This document shows, piece by piece, positions 43,622-52,625 of a stretch of 64,000 nucleotides of DNA. This DNA is from UBA10161 sp038891035. Lineage in GTDB: Archaea > Micrarchaeota > Micrarchaeia > Anstonellales > Anstonellaceae. The notes beneath the pieces were generated by a model that had not been told where the DNA came from, did no database searches, and worked only from the letters and a program-made list of their open reading frames with translations. Where the stretch lies: positions 1-64,000 of the forward strand of contig JAWAEW010000003.1 of NCBI GenBank assembly GCA_038891035.1, given 5' to 3'. Numbering within the stretch: the stretch's first letter is position 1; each line of letters starts with the position of its first letter. The translations under genes were made by a program, and so were the position numbers.

Positions 43622-44188
43622 ATGGGATTGCCTACAGCATTGTTTATAGGTAGGTTTCAACCTTTCCACAATGGTCATTTTAATGCTCTAAAGTGGATTG
43701 CAGAAAGAAGCTCAAAGGTTATTGTTGCTATTGGGAGTGCACAAGAGGCTTTTAAGCCAAAAAACCCTTTTTCTGCAAATGAAAGGAAGAAGATGATACA
43801 GGAAGCCTTGAGCAAAAGCAAGCTGAAAAAAAAAGTTATCATTAGATTTCTCACTGACATAGGCGATGATGAAAAATGGGTAGAACATGTAGATAAAAAC
43901 CTGCCAAAGTATGACATTGTGTATTCTAACAACCCATTGGTTCGCAAGCTTATGAAGAGGGCTGGAAAAAAAGTGGAGGCTGTACCGTTTTTTGAGAAAG
44001 AGAAATTCAATGCCACCAAAATAAGAAAGATGATAATGAATGGGGAGCCCATCGAGCATACAGTCCCAAGAGGCGTATATCAAATTCTAATTGAGCTTAG
44101 GGCCAGAGAAAGGCTGAACCAAATTGCAAAACCAAAAAGTTTCAGGCAAAAGAGGCAGAAGGAACTGCAGAAGAAATTGCTCGCCTAG
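43622..44188 (+). CDS. nadM: Nicotinamide-nucleotide adenylyltransferase (archaeal NadM type)
   Basis: It makes NAD from NMN and ATP. The nucleotidyltransferase motif GRFQPFHNGH is at residues 10-19 and the C-terminal FNATKIRKMI corresponds to the ISSTxIR motif. VYSNNPLVRKL is also typical of archaeal NadM. At 188 residues it is slightly longer than usual because of a Lys/Arg-rich tail (RQKRQKELQKK). It begins 4 bases after purH, linking purine and NAD formation. Its last 47 bases overlap the end of the convergent FKBP gene, which encodes that tail and the PPIase tail in opposite frames. Confidence 0.94.
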   Translation: MGLPTALFIGRFQPFHNGHFNALKWIAERSSKVIVAIGSAQEAFKPKNPFSANERKKMIQEALSKSKLKKKVIIRFLTDIGDDEKWVEHVDKNLPKYDIVYSNNPLVRKLMKRAGKKVEAVPFFEKEKFNATKIRKMIMNGEPIEHTVPRGVYQILIELRARERLNQIAKPKSFRQKRQKELQKKLLA

Positions 44189-44774
44189 CAGCTTCGACCT
44201 TTTCCTTTGGTGCGGAAGGGGGAAATGAAACTTCAAATTTTCCATCTTTTTCTGAAACTGAGGCTTCAAGAGAAAGATATGAAAGGATGGACATTATCTT
44301 TTTCTTATCATCCGAAATCACCTCTAAAACCTTAAGCTTGTAAAGAAGAGACTCGCCTGCCATTGGATGGTTAAAATCCACAATCACGCGTCCAGAGCCA
44401 ACAGATTTGATTTTTGCAAGTACTCCGTCCAAAGTCAAAACCATACCTGGTTTTGGCTGTATGCCTTGCTTTGAAAAATCAGAGTATGGTACAATACGCA
44501 CGAGGCCAGGAATCCTGTTTCCAAATCCTTTTTCAGGTCGGACGAGGAAGTTTTCTTCTTTTCCAAGCTGGGCTGCACGGATTGCATCCTCTACCCCTTC
44601 CATTACACTTCCTGAACCAAATAGAACTAGCTTGGGCCCATATTTAGTATCTTTCTGGTAAATCCCAGACTCCTTTGCGACATTCTCGTCAGTGGTCTCA
44701 AAAACTTCTCCTGTCGAAACCAGAGAACCTGTATACTCAAGCAATACCAAGTCTCCTTTCTTAACTTCAACCAT
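44142..44774 (-). CDS. FKBP-type peptidyl-prolyl isomerase (archaeal long type)
   Basis: The FKBP core has VKKGDLVLLEYTGSL, FETTDENVA, and FGSGSVMEGVEDAIR with a flap insertion (IVPYSDFSKQGIQPKPGMVL). The VDFNHPMAGESLLYKLKVLE strand closes the domain, as in SlyD-like chaperone FKBPs. The C-terminal 60 residues form a small alpha/beta extension seen in archaeal 24-30 kDa FKBPs. No signal peptide, so it is a cytoplasmic folding helper. GGTGG precedes the ATG. It shares a palindromic TTTAAA promoter region with the divergent gene at 44857. Confidence 0.93.
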   Translation of the reverse strand: MVEVKKGDLVLLEYTGSLVSTGEVFETTDENVAKESGIYQKDTKYGPKLVLFGSGSVMEGVEDAIRAAQLGKEENFLVRPEKGFGNRIPGLVRIVPYSDFSKQGIQPKPGMVLTLDGVLAKIKSVGSGRVIVDFNHPMAGESLLYKLKVLEVISDDKKKIMSILSYLSLEASVSEKDGKFEVSFPPSAPKEKVEAARRAISSAVPSASFA

Positions 44775-44810
44775 CCGAGTCCACCTTTTTTATATCTGCT
44801 TGTGCAAAGG

Positions 44811-44820
44811 GCTTTAAATA
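44811..44820. promoter_or_regulatory. Bidirectional TATA box between FKBP and the 44.9-kb gene
   Basis: GCTTTAAATA contains a symmetric TTTAAA core. Start points 25 bases away on either side (about 44791 on minus, 44840 on plus) each leave a 17-base leader with a GGTG-type ribosome site. A second TTTAAA at 44833-44838 could serve the plus gene. Confidence 0.45.
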
Positions 44821-44856
44821 ATCAGGAAAGGACTTTAAATTTATAGTGGTGAAGAG

Positions 44857-46008
44857 ATGAAAAAAGAAACCATCTATAAGTTATTTGCAATTGGGCTGGT
44901 TGCTCTGTTTATCATAGAAATGGCCGCCATAGGGATTTTGAACAGTGGAAGAGGCAGTGCACAGAGCAGCCAACAGAATGGAACTATTGCTGATGCTTTT
45001 GGAAGAGTGCATGATGAACTTACCCTGCTGCGCTATGAGCCCTATTTGATAGTGTCAGGTAGCCAAGAACAAATCGAGCAGGCAAAAAAGAGGCTCAGTG
45101 AAAAAAATCTTTCAATTTATTCGACGAAGATGAATGAGTTTACTGTAATTGGCCTGAATCAGTCCAACCATGTAGTTGAAGCAGCAGAGGAGATTGAAGG
45201 TTTAAACTTGACTGTATTGGCAACAGCAACGTTGGCTCTGCCTAACACTGTAAAGATTGAAAGCGATGCTGGCATTGTGCATGCCAAAGGAAGTAGCTTC
45301 AAAATACAACTTAAGCCAATCTATCAGGAAGGCTCAAAGATCTCAGCAAGTTTGATTGCACAAGTCCAAAATGGGCAGGTTGTTGCAGTAGGGTCGCTTA
45401 TTTTTTTGCCAACAATATTAAGCGCAGAAGTAATCGGCAAGGTAGAAAAGATAAAAGATGAATTTTTGATTGCTGAAATTGCCTGGGAAGACAGAATCTT
45501 TGCAAAACAGATAGCGAAGCAAGAAGGAATTGCTTTCAAGGAAAAATCATACCTCATGGTAAAAAATGCCACTCCGGCACAGCTTGCTCAGATTAGAAAT
45601 TTCGATTATGTGACTGCAGTACAAGAAGACATTATTAGCGTCAGCAATGATTTTGCCGGCAAGGAAAGAGCAATTTCTGATTTTGCTGCAGTCAATCTTG
45701 AGCCAATATTTCCAGCATCCGAGGCTTACTTCAAAAAAGGAGAAAACAGTAGTAAATTTGAAGAGATACTAAAGCAGAGTAATGTAAGTTTTCGTCTGAA
45801 AAACCAAACCAAAGTGCAAATTTTACTTCCAAGCAAAATTAATGTAGACGGGGAAGAGTATATAAATCCAACTCAAAACATCGAGCTTGAAATTGAAGCA
45901 GAAATGGAAGAGTTTAAAGTTTGGATTGAATTTGAGGTATCGGGAAACAGAATCCAGCGAATAATTCAGGCCAAGCCAGTGCCATCAGAAAAAGATGCTG
46001 ACAACTGA
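44857..46008 (+). CDS. Membrane-anchored extracytoplasmic protein of unknown function
   Basis: A basic start and one hydrophobic helix (about residues 8-28) form an uncleaved or cleaved signal, followed by a low-complexity SGRGSAQSSQQNGT linker. The remaining 340 residues are alpha/beta and beta-rich without Cys. The first part (SGSQEQIEQAKKRLSEK, then STKMNEFTVIGL) looks like a small ferredoxin-like fold, and the end (NIELEIEAEMEEFKVWIEFEV) looks like a beta sandwich. I recognise no family. GGTGA precedes the ATG. The downstream TPR-AAA gene has its own TATA box, so operon membership is doubtful. Confidence 0.8.
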   Translation: MKKETIYKLFAIGLVALFIIEMAAIGILNSGRGSAQSSQQNGTIADAFGRVHDELTLLRYEPYLIVSGSQEQIEQAKKRLSEKNLSIYSTKMNEFTVIGLNQSNHVVEAAEEIEGLNLTVLATATLALPNTVKIESDAGIVHAKGSSFKIQLKPIYQEGSKISASLIAQVQNGQVVAVGSLIFLPTILSAEVIGKVEKIKDEFLIAEIAWEDRIFAKQIAKQEGIAFKEKSYLMVKNATPAQLAQIRNFDYVTAVQEDIISVSNDFAGKERAISDFAAVNLEPIFPASEAYFKKGENSSKFEEILKQSNVSFRLKNQTKVQILLPSKINVDGEEYINPTQNIELEIEAEMEEFKVWIEFEVSGNRIQRIIQAKPVPSEKDADN

Positions 46009-46013
46009 TAAAT

Positions 46014-46022
46014 CTTTATAAA
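46014..46022 (+). promoter_or_regulatory. TATA box for the TPR-AAA/PrsW/pilin-like run
   Basis: CTTTATAAAGG is centred at about 46018, predicting a start near 46043 and a 35-base leader before the TPR-AAA ATG, which has a GGTGG ribosome site. Confidence 0.55.
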
Positions 46023-46077
46023 GGTCAAGCGGGTTTCTATTTCTAATATGGATTTCTGAAGGCTTAGCGGTGGAAGA

Positions 46078-47727
46078 ATGGGTACAAAACCAAATCCAAC
46101 TGATGCAAGAACATACTACCATCGCGGCAATACATATTATGAAAAAGAAGATTACGAAAAAGCAATAGAAGCATATAGTACAGCAATTATACTTAATCCA
46201 ACTTTTTCTGAAGCATATTTCAACCGAGGGCTTTGCCATTATAACCTAAAAAACTTTGACAAGGCAATTGCAGACTATACCAAAGCGGCAGAGCTTGATC
46301 CAAAAAACCCGGTGATTTACAATAACCGTGGCGATGCTTATTATCGCAAGCAGGATTTCAATGCAGCAATAGAGGATTATGACAGAGCACTTGCAATCAA
46401 TCCGAAATACTTAAAGGCGTATTACAACCGTGGCCTTGCATACGCGTGCTTGCAAGATTACGAGAAGGCTGTCGAGGATTTCACAGAAGTAATCAAGCTG
46501 AATCCAAATTTTGCAGAAGCATATCATGTACGAGGGCTGGCCTATGATTATTTGAACCAGCTTGATAAGGCAATTGCAGACTATGACAAAGCAATTGAGT
46601 TGAACCCACAATTTACAGAGGCGATAAATCACCGTGAATCTGCAAAAAGCAGGCTTGCAAGTGGCGGAGGAACTCAGGCAGTTGGTGTGGATGGGCAGCA
46701 ACAGGGAATAAATGCTGCAAAGCTTCTAAGCAAGCCTTCCATCAAATTTGATGCAGTGGCTGGAATGAAAAAGATGAAAGAGGAGATAAAAGAGGCTATA
46801 GTTTATCCTTTAATGAAGCCTGATTTGGCAAGAAAATACGGAAAGCTTGCAGGTGGTGGTATATTGCTTTACGGCCCTCCTGGCTGCGGAAAGACATTTA
46901 TAATGAAAGCCGCGGCAGGAGAATGCCAAGCGAGTTTCATTAACGCTAAAATCTCAGATATACTAGACATGTATGTGGGAAATACCGAAAAGAATATCCA
47001 TAATGTGTTTGAAACTGCACGCAAGAATGCACCGTGCATAGTATTTTTTGATGAAGTGGAAGCGCTGGGTGGCAGAAGAGAAGAAATGACACAATCTACT
47101 GCTTATATGAAAATGGCAGTCAATCAGATGCTTTACGAGATGGATGGAATTGAATCGAACAATGAAAATGTCCTTGTTGTTGGTGCTACTAACGCACCTT
47201 GGGATGTAGACCCTGCACTAAGGAGAAGTGGCAGGTTTGGCAAGACTATTTTCATACCCGAACCTGACTTTATATCGAGGGCAGAAATTTTAAAGCTGCA
47301 TGTAAAAAAGGTGCCTGCAGCAAGCAATATAGCATTTTACAGGCTTGCACTTGCAACCATAGGATATGCCTCCGCAGACTTAAAAGCAGTGGTTGAAGAA
47401 GCCGCAGCCATACCTTGGAGAGAAGCATTTCACACCGGAAAGCAGAGAGCGGTCACAACTGCTGACTTCATCGCAGCAATCAAAAAGAAGAAATCTTCAC
47501 TGCCACCTTGGTACGAACAGGCAAAAAAGCAGATTGGACAACAAGAAGAAAAGACAGTTGTTGATGGCAAAGAGCACATCAAAATAACTGAAAGTAAGCT
47601 TGCCAGTGCAGAAAAGGAAGCTTTCAAGGATCTGCTTGATGTAATCAAGAGAAGAAATGAGCTATGGTATAAGATATACGTCTGGATCGTGCGGAATATA
47701 GGGCTTTATGTTCCAATACCGTTCTGA
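46078..47727 (+). CDS. TPR-AAA+ ATPase fusion
   Basis: Five TPR units (about residues 8-177) and a Gly-rich linker lead into one AAA+ module of the Vps4/Cdc48/katanin type. It starts IKFDAVAGMKKMKEEIKEAI, with Walker A GPPGCGKT at 266-273, Walker B IVFFDEVEAL near 321, sensor ATNAPWDVDPAL and arginine-finger region RRSGRFGKTIF. The tail ends in an aromatic, hydrophobic WYKIYVWIVRNIGLYV, which could dock on a membrane. The TPR half would select clients and the single ATPase ring would unfold or extract them, much as MIT-Vps4 does. The PrsW-like gene begins 10 bases after its stop, a strong functional hint. Confidence 0.93.
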   Translation: MGTKPNPTDARTYYHRGNTYYEKEDYEKAIEAYSTAIILNPTFSEAYFNRGLCHYNLKNFDKAIADYTKAAELDPKNPVIYNNRGDAYYRKQDFNAAIEDYDRALAINPKYLKAYYNRGLAYACLQDYEKAVEDFTEVIKLNPNFAEAYHVRGLAYDYLNQLDKAIADYDKAIELNPQFTEAINHRESAKSRLASGGGTQAVGVDGQQQGINAAKLLSKPSIKFDAVAGMKKMKEEIKEAIVYPLMKPDLARKYGKLAGGGILLYGPPGCGKTFIMKAAAGECQASFINAKISDILDMYVGNTEKNIHNVFETARKNAPCIVFFDEVEALGGRREEMTQSTAYMKMAVNQMLYEMDGIESNNENVLVVGATNAPWDVDPALRRSGRFGKTIFIPEPDFISRAEILKLHVKKVPAASNIAFYRLALATIGYASADLKAVVEEAAAIPWREAFHTGKQRAVTTADFIAAIKKKKSSLPPWYEQAKKQIGQQEEKTVVDGKEHIKITESKLASAEKEAFKDLLDVIKRRNELWYKIYVWIVRNIGLYVPIPF

Positions 47728-47737
47728 GGTGCATGGG

Positions 47738-49204
47738 TTGAAAAGATTATTTTTTGGATTCATTTTTTTCTTGTTTGTGTTTGGCATCTCAGCTTCCACA
47801 CTTGCAGATAATCTTGCTTCATTCGAGGAGGGACTGGACGCAAAAGTGTATGTGCCAAACATCACCTTTGCGCAAAACCCGCAGAACATCACAATAAAGG
47901 CAACCGTAACTAATCCCTTCCCTGAAGCAATGCCTTTTTACATATTGAGGCAATCACCACAAGGCTGGGAAATAATCAAGCTTGGTGGAGCGATACCGCC
48001 GTCTTCTACAATGCAACTTAGTATTGAAGTTGAGCTTCAATACCAAAAGGAAACCTTCCGAAAAACAAGATTTGCAATTGTTGGGAGAGGGCCGCAAGAC
48101 AGACTTTATGGGCACTATTTTGAAATAAAAGAAAACTGGAGTGCGTACGAGAAATCTATAAGGGACAGGCTCGGAATGGCTTTGACTATTTTTGTGCCTT
48201 TGCTTGGACTTTTGCTTGTAGTTTTAATTGCTTCATTGGCAGGCATAGTGTACAAAGGCCAGCCAAGGAATTACCATTTGAATATTTTGCTTGATCAGCA
48301 TCAGGATGAAAATTTTGATGAAAAAGTAGCAAATTTTGTAGTTCATCCATTTTTCATGTTGGTTGAAGTGACGTTAGTCGCCATATTGGCGCTTGTCATA
48401 CTTGAAAGCATTGCACAACAGATCACTGAGCATGACGCATTACAGATACTGATACTCTCAGGTCTTGGGGCATTTGTTCTTCCTATCATATATTTCAGTG
48501 GGGCTTGGCTTCTTGAAAGGCACGAGGAAGGCAAGCCGATAAGGTTTTTTGCTGCAATGTTTACATGGGGGATGCTTGCTGCTTTCCTTTCTCTCTTGGC
48601 AAATTCACTTTTAGTCAGTTGGCTTGGTGGGGAAGCTACGAATATTTTGCTTGCAACCCTCCTATTTGCTCCACTTATAGAGGAAATCCTTAAAGGATTA
48701 GGCATTTTGTTGGCTTCTGGCCACAAAGAGTACAACGATACTCTTACTGGGCTTTTGATGGGTTTCAGCTGTGGCATTGGATTTGCATTTATAGAGAATT
48801 GGTTTTATTTTGCTGCAAAGATAAATCCGTTTGATATAGGTTTGCAGGCATGGGGAATGATGATGATATACCGTTCATTCTTTAACACAGTAGCACATGG
48901 ATGCTTTACTGCTGCAATCTCTGCACCAATAGGATATTTGAAAAGTGTTCCAGGCCTGAGGAAGTTTGCACGCTTGGCTTTTGTGCCTGGGGTCTTTTTG
49001 GCAATAGTGCTGCATATCATTTTCAACTTGTCTGCATTGGCAGATAGCTTCGTGGTTGCAAGCCAACAAATTTCATTCTTCATATTTAATCCAATGCTAA
49101 TAATAGTTCTTGTTGCAGTATTTTTCTTAGTGCTCGTGCTAGCAATAATTGATGAGAAAAAGAGAAAGGTTGAACTTTCTATCTCCAAGGCAATCAAAAG
49201 GTGA
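47738..49204 (+). CDS. PrsW-family intramembrane protease-like protein
   Basis: From the TTG at 47738 (GAGGTG 6 bases upstream, inside the previous stop region) there is a signal peptide (about 1-22). An extracytoplasmic beta-rich domain (to about 140) and eight or so membrane helices follow. The family motifs are intact: APLIEEILKGLG, GFSCGIGFAFIENW, VAHGCFTAAISAPIGY and VLHIIFN, providing the Glu and His residues proposed for PrsW catalysis. PrsW makes the first cut in anti-sigma factor RsiW in Bacillus; the related families include Abi/CAAX-type proteases. Archaea lack sigma factors, so another membrane target is expected. Confidence 0.88.
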   Translation: MKRLFFGFIFFLFVFGISASTLADNLASFEEGLDAKVYVPNITFAQNPQNITIKATVTNPFPEAMPFYILRQSPQGWEIIKLGGAIPPSSTMQLSIEVELQYQKETFRKTRFAIVGRGPQDRLYGHYFEIKENWSAYEKSIRDRLGMALTIFVPLLGLLLVVLIASLAGIVYKGQPRNYHLNILLDQHQDENFDEKVANFVVHPFFMLVEVTLVAILALVILESIAQQITEHDALQILILSGLGAFVLPIIYFSGAWLLERHEEGKPIRFFAAMFTWGMLAAFLSLLANSLLVSWLGGEATNILLATLLFAPLIEEILKGLGILLASGHKEYNDTLTGLLMGFSCGIGFAFIENWFYFAAKINPFDIGLQAWGMMMIYRSFFNTVAHGCFTAAISAPIGYLKSVPGLRKFARLAFVPGVFLAIVLHIIFNLSALADSFVVASQQISFFIFNPMLIIVLVAVFFLVLVLAIIDEKKRKVELSISKAIKR

Positions 49205-49210
49205 AAAAAT

Positions 49211-49648
49211 ATGCAAAAAGGGCAGATTTCAACTGAAACTTTGGCCCTGATTGGGGTGATTTTGCTTTTGATGATACCGTTTATACTTTATGCCATAGGA
49301 AAGTCCAACACTGCAAAAGAGGATTTTGCAGTGCAAAAAGCAGAATTTGCAGCGCAGCGGCTTGCGCGCCTGGCAGATAGCATAGGCTATCTTGGAGGCT
49401 CAAGTGCAATTGTAGAGCAAATAGATGTTCCCCCCTATGTGAAATCAGTTAGAATAGGTGGGGGCGGCCATGATATAATATTTGAAATGGATACAAGCAG
49501 TGGAAAAAAGCAAATAGTAAGAACAACGCCGTTTAATATTACTGCAGATGGCTTTGACAAAATCAAAAAGGAAGGAACTTATTATATTCAAATAAGAGCG
49601 CTTTCAAACTTCAGCGGAGGGGCTCAGATCAAGATGTCTGTGCAATGA
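49211..49648 (+). CDS. Class III signal-peptide (pilin-like) protein
   Basis: MQKGQISTETLALIGVILLLMIPFIL-type N-terminus: a short basic leader, Gly4-Gln5 cleavage site, then a hydrophobic helix, typical of archaeal pilin-like class III signals processed by an EppA/PibD-type peptidase. The 110-residue head has a long amphipathic helix (FAVQKAEFAAQRLARLADSI) then beta strands with a GGGGHD turn. It lacks the cysteine modules of the protein at 21 kb. It begins 6 bases after the PrsW-like gene and could be a substrate of the neighbouring ATPase/protease pair. Its end overlaps pyrC by 20 bases. Confidence 0.82.
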   Translation: MQKGQISTETLALIGVILLLMIPFILYAIGKSNTAKEDFAVQKAEFAAQRLARLADSIGYLGGSSAIVEQIDVPPYVKSVRIGGGGHDIIFEMDTSSGKKQIVRTTPFNITADGFDKIKKEGTYYIQIRALSNFSGGAQIKMSVQ

Positions 49649-50906
49649 TTAGCTCTTTTCCTTCCCCCGGTTTGGATACCACGCTTTCCCCATCATAAGC
49701 AAGCATTCCGCGAAGATAGACTGCAACGATTTTTCCATAAACTTGCTTGCCCTCAAAAGGAGTCCAGTTACACTTGGACAGCCTATTTTCTGCAGTAATC
49801 TTCCAGCTTTTTTTCATGTCCACAATTGCAAAATCTGCATCCTTGCCTTGCCGAATTTCACCTTTAAAGGCCAGTCCAAAAGCTGAGGCAGGATTTGCTG
49901 AGCACATTGTGCATATTTGAGTAAGTGAGAGCTTCCCTTTTTTGGCTGCATCCAACAGAAGAGGAAGCATGGTTCCCACTCCTGGGAATCCAGGTGCTCC
50001 ATTTTCTTTATGCTCTATTAGATGAGGCGCATGGTCAGTTGCAATTATAGTGTCATTGCCAAGTGATTCCCACAACCGTGCCACCTCTTTTCTGTCTCGG
50101 AGAGGTGGATTGATTTTGCCGAGTTTCCCAAGCTTTTTCAAATCAGAAGTGGACAAAAAAAGATGTGATGGGGTAACTTCATAGGTTGCATGTTTGTAAG
50201 TTCTGCATAATTGCAATTCTTTTGCAGTGGTCAGGTGACAGATATGTATCCTTCTGCCAATCTTTGCAGCTTCCTCCAATACAAACTTCGAAGCGATCCA
50301 TGCTACTTCTTTGTCTCGGATTTCCTCATGTCTTGCGAATATAATTGAACGCTGCGAGATTCTTTCTTGGTCTTCTGCGTGTACACAGATCGGATTTTGC
50401 AGTGGAAAAGTTTTGAAATGTTCAATTGCAGCTTGCCGCGAACAGAAAAGTTCTGAGCGGGTATCTGCCAGAAAAATTTTGAGGGATGGTGCGCCACTTG
50501 AAACTGCTTCTTTTTGGTTGTGCTCAGATGCACCAAACCTAAGCAAAAAATCGCACCGGCATTTTGAGGAAGCAATTTGTCTTTTTTGCTCATAGGCAGC
50601 AATCGTAGTTGTTGGAGGATTTCTATAATTGGGCATATCCATAATAGAAGTGACGCCCCCTGCAAGTGCAGAAGCACTACCTGTTGAAAAGTCTTCTTTG
50701 GAGGTATCTTCTGGGTCTCGGAAGTGCACGTGTGCATCAATTGCGCCTGGCAGCACCACCAGACCAGAAGCATCGAATATCTCATCTGCCATACGCCGGC
50801 TCAGCCCCTTTCCAACTTTTGAAATTTTACCGTCATCGTCAACCAGTATATCTGCGGCATTTAGACCGTCTTTCATTACAACCGTGCCATTTTTTACAAG
50901 AAGCAA
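49629..50906 (-). CDS. pyrC: Dihydroorotase
   Basis: It cyclises carbamoyl aspartate to dihydroorotate. Type I amidohydrolase motifs are present: GAIDAHVHFRDPE for two metal His, a SLKIFLADTRS segment for the carboxylated Lys, VHAED, HICHLTTAKE, and IATDHAPH for the metal Asp. I place the start at the TTG at 50906 (LLVKNGTVVMKDGL), directly after GGTGAG and 13 bases past the pyrK stop, because family members begin at this strand. A TTG at 50966 would add 20 residues overlapping pyrK. Last gene of the pyrD-pyrK-pyrC operon. Confidence 0.93.
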   Translation of the reverse strand: MLLVKNGTVVMKDGLNAADILVDDDGKISKVGKGLSRRMADEIFDASGLVVLPGAIDAHVHFRDPEDTSKEDFSTGSASALAGGVTSIMDMPNYRNPPTTTIAAYEQKRQIASSKCRCDFLLRFGASEHNQKEAVSSGAPSLKIFLADTRSELFCSRQAAIEHFKTFPLQNPICVHAEDQERISQRSIIFARHEEIRDKEVAWIASKFVLEEAAKIGRRIHICHLTTAKELQLCRTYKHATYEVTPSHLFLSTSDLKKLGKLGKINPPLRDRKEVARLWESLGNDTIIATDHAPHLIEHKENGAPGFPGVGTMLPLLLDAAKKGKLSLTQICTMCSANPASAFGLAFKGEIRQGKDADFAIVDMKKSWKITAENRLSKCNWTPFEGKQVYGKIVAVYLRGMLAYDGESVVSKPGEGKELIIAQTS

Positions 50907-50919
50907 GGTCTCACCGTTT

Positions 50920-51684
50920 TTAAAGCGGAACTTTTTTGCCGCTTTTGTCTCTCCAGAATTTCCCAAAATCAGGATTGGACTTTAACTCAGAAAACCAAAA
51001 CATGGGTCCATCAAAGCAAACGATTTTATCTCCACAGCAGCAATGCCCACAGATTCCTATGCCACATTTCATATATCTTTCAAGCAAAAGCTGCGCAGGC
51101 ATGCCTAATTTTTCGGACTGGAGTGCGACTGCTTCCATCATTTTTTCAGGGCCACAGGTATAGACAACATCAAACGAGGAAAACCTAAGAGCTTCTTTTA
51201 TCCCCTCCAAAACATTGCCCTTGATTCCTGCAGAACCGTCATCAGTTGTAAAAATGGTCCTACAAGATGCCGGCTTGAGAAGAAGTGCTTTTGACCTTGC
51301 TCCGCACACTGCTACTGCTCGAATTTTCTTCTTTTTTGCCTCTTTTGCAAGAAAGCGGAGAGGTGCAAACCCGTATCCTCCGCCAACAAGCAAAATTTTT
51401 TTGCCTTGCAGCTCAAAGCCTCTTCCATAAGGACCACGTATCCACAGATAGTCTCCTGGCGTTAGGCTACAGAGTGCTTTGCTGAAAGGACCGCGCATAC
51501 CTACAGTAATTTGCACTGGTCTGCAGCCCGCAAGGCTATATGGCTTTTCATCTTCTGCAGAAGGAAGCCAGACCATAATAAATTGGCCTGGCACCGCATC
51601 GGGGAAAGAAATATCTAAGGTCAAAGTTACTACGTTTTCATTTTCTTTTTCTACTTTCACAATCTTTGCTCTTTTTGGAAGCAT
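50920..51684 (-). CDS. pyrK: Dihydroorotate dehydrogenase electron-transfer subunit
   Basis: The ferredoxin-reductase-like subunit couples dihydroorotate oxidation to NAD. The FAD motif is RPVQITVGMRGPFSKAL after PYSLAG, the NAD loop is VGGGYGFAPLRFLA, and the iron-sulfur cluster has C-x4-C-x2-C (KCGIGICGHCCCG) with a final Cys in KIVCFDGP. These identify the class 1B type. I start at the ATG at 51684, just after the pyrD stop. Length 254 is normal. Presence with pyrD in one operon shows an NAD-linked enzyme rather than a quinone-linked one. Confidence 0.94.
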   Translation of the reverse strand: MLPKRAKIVKVEKENENVVTLTLDISFPDAVPGQFIMVWLPSAEDEKPYSLAGCRPVQITVGMRGPFSKALCSLTPGDYLWIRGPYGRGFELQGKKILLVGGGYGFAPLRFLAKEAKKKKIRAVAVCGARSKALLLKPASCRTIFTTDDGSAGIKGNVLEGIKEALRFSSFDVVYTCGPEKMMEAVALQSEKLGMPAQLLLERYMKCGIGICGHCCCGDKIVCFDGPMFWFSELKSNPDFGKFWRDKSGKKVPL

Positions 51685-51688
51685 AAAA

Positions 51689-52591
51689 TCACTCAAGCAA
51701 AGTAAGTTCTGAAATTTTTTGGTAGCCATTTTCTTTCATAAAGTTCTTCATTTCTTTGGCAATTTCCATAAACGCATTTTTTCTGAGAACTACACCTGTG
51801 CCTACGCCTACTGCAGTAGCCCCTGCCATAATCATCTCTATTGCATCTAACCCGCAAGAAACTCCTCCTGTACCTATTATCGGCACGCTTGGTCCCACTG
51901 TTTTCCGTATGTTGTATACTGCCTTGAGTGCAATTGGTTTTATTGCAGGTCCAGATACGCCACCAAACCTATTGTGTAGTACTGCTTTGCGAGCATATGC
52001 ATCAATATACATTCCACCTACCGTGTTTATCGCAGTGATGCACTTTGCACCAGCTCTAATGCACTCGGAAGCAATTTCTCCTATATTTGGCACATCTGCA
52101 GAAAGCTTGATTGAAAACGGAAGATTTGTTGCTTTGCGAACTGCTTTAGTAACAAGGACTGCGTCTTGGGCACAGCTTGAAAACATCTTTCCTCCACCTT
52201 CAATGTTTGGGCAGGACGCATCCACCTCTATCATCGCTGGATTTGCTTTTGATATCTCTTTTGCAACTTCTGCAAACTCATCAACAGAAAATCCAACTAT
52301 GCTTGCAATAACAGGCACGCCTGCTCTCTTTACTGCAAGCCGAATCTCGTTGATCTCCTCTTCCACACCTGGGTTAGAAAGCCCTATCGCATTAAGCCAA
52401 ACACCATTGCTGCAGACAACTGTAGGGTTTGCGTGACCTTCGCGAGCCGAAAGAGAACATGATTTGGAGGTGACCGCCCCAGCGCCTTCCTTTGCAGCTC
52501 GGATAAGAAGATCTGCACTGTTTCCCCTTACTCCTGAAGCCAATATAAGTGGGTTTTTCAAGCGCATCCCGCAAAAAGAAACTTCTAGCAT
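51689..52591 (-). CDS. pyrD: Dihydroorotate dehydrogenase, catalytic subunit (class 1B)
   Basis: This FMN-dependent TIM barrel oxidises dihydroorotate to orotate. Visible motifs: KNPLILASGVRGN at the N-terminus, KSCSLSAREGHANPT, the substrate loop NAIGLSNPG, VDASCPNIEGGG with the class 1 catalytic Cys position, and FMN phosphate loop PIIGTGGVSCGLDAIEMI. ATG at 52591 with GGGAGG upstream; longer upstream frames lack support. 300 residues. The second gene behind the CBS/HPF-like protein, 34 bases downstream of it, probably one transcript. Confidence 0.95.
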   Translation of the reverse strand: MLEVSFCGMRLKNPLILASGVRGNSADLLIRAAKEGAGAVTSKSCSLSAREGHANPTVVCSNGVWLNAIGLSNPGVEEEINEIRLAVKRAGVPVIASIVGFSVDEFAEVAKEISKANPAMIEVDASCPNIEGGGKMFSSCAQDAVLVTKAVRKATNLPFSIKLSADVPNIGEIASECIRAGAKCITAINTVGGMYIDAYARKAVLHNRFGGVSGPAIKPIALKAVYNIRKTVGPSVPIIGTGGVSCGLDAIEMIMAGATAVGVGTGVVLRKNAFMEIAKEMKNFMKENGYQKISELTLLE

Positions 52592-52625
52592 AGACCTCCC
52601 AACGGCAAAATATCGTTGGCAATAA

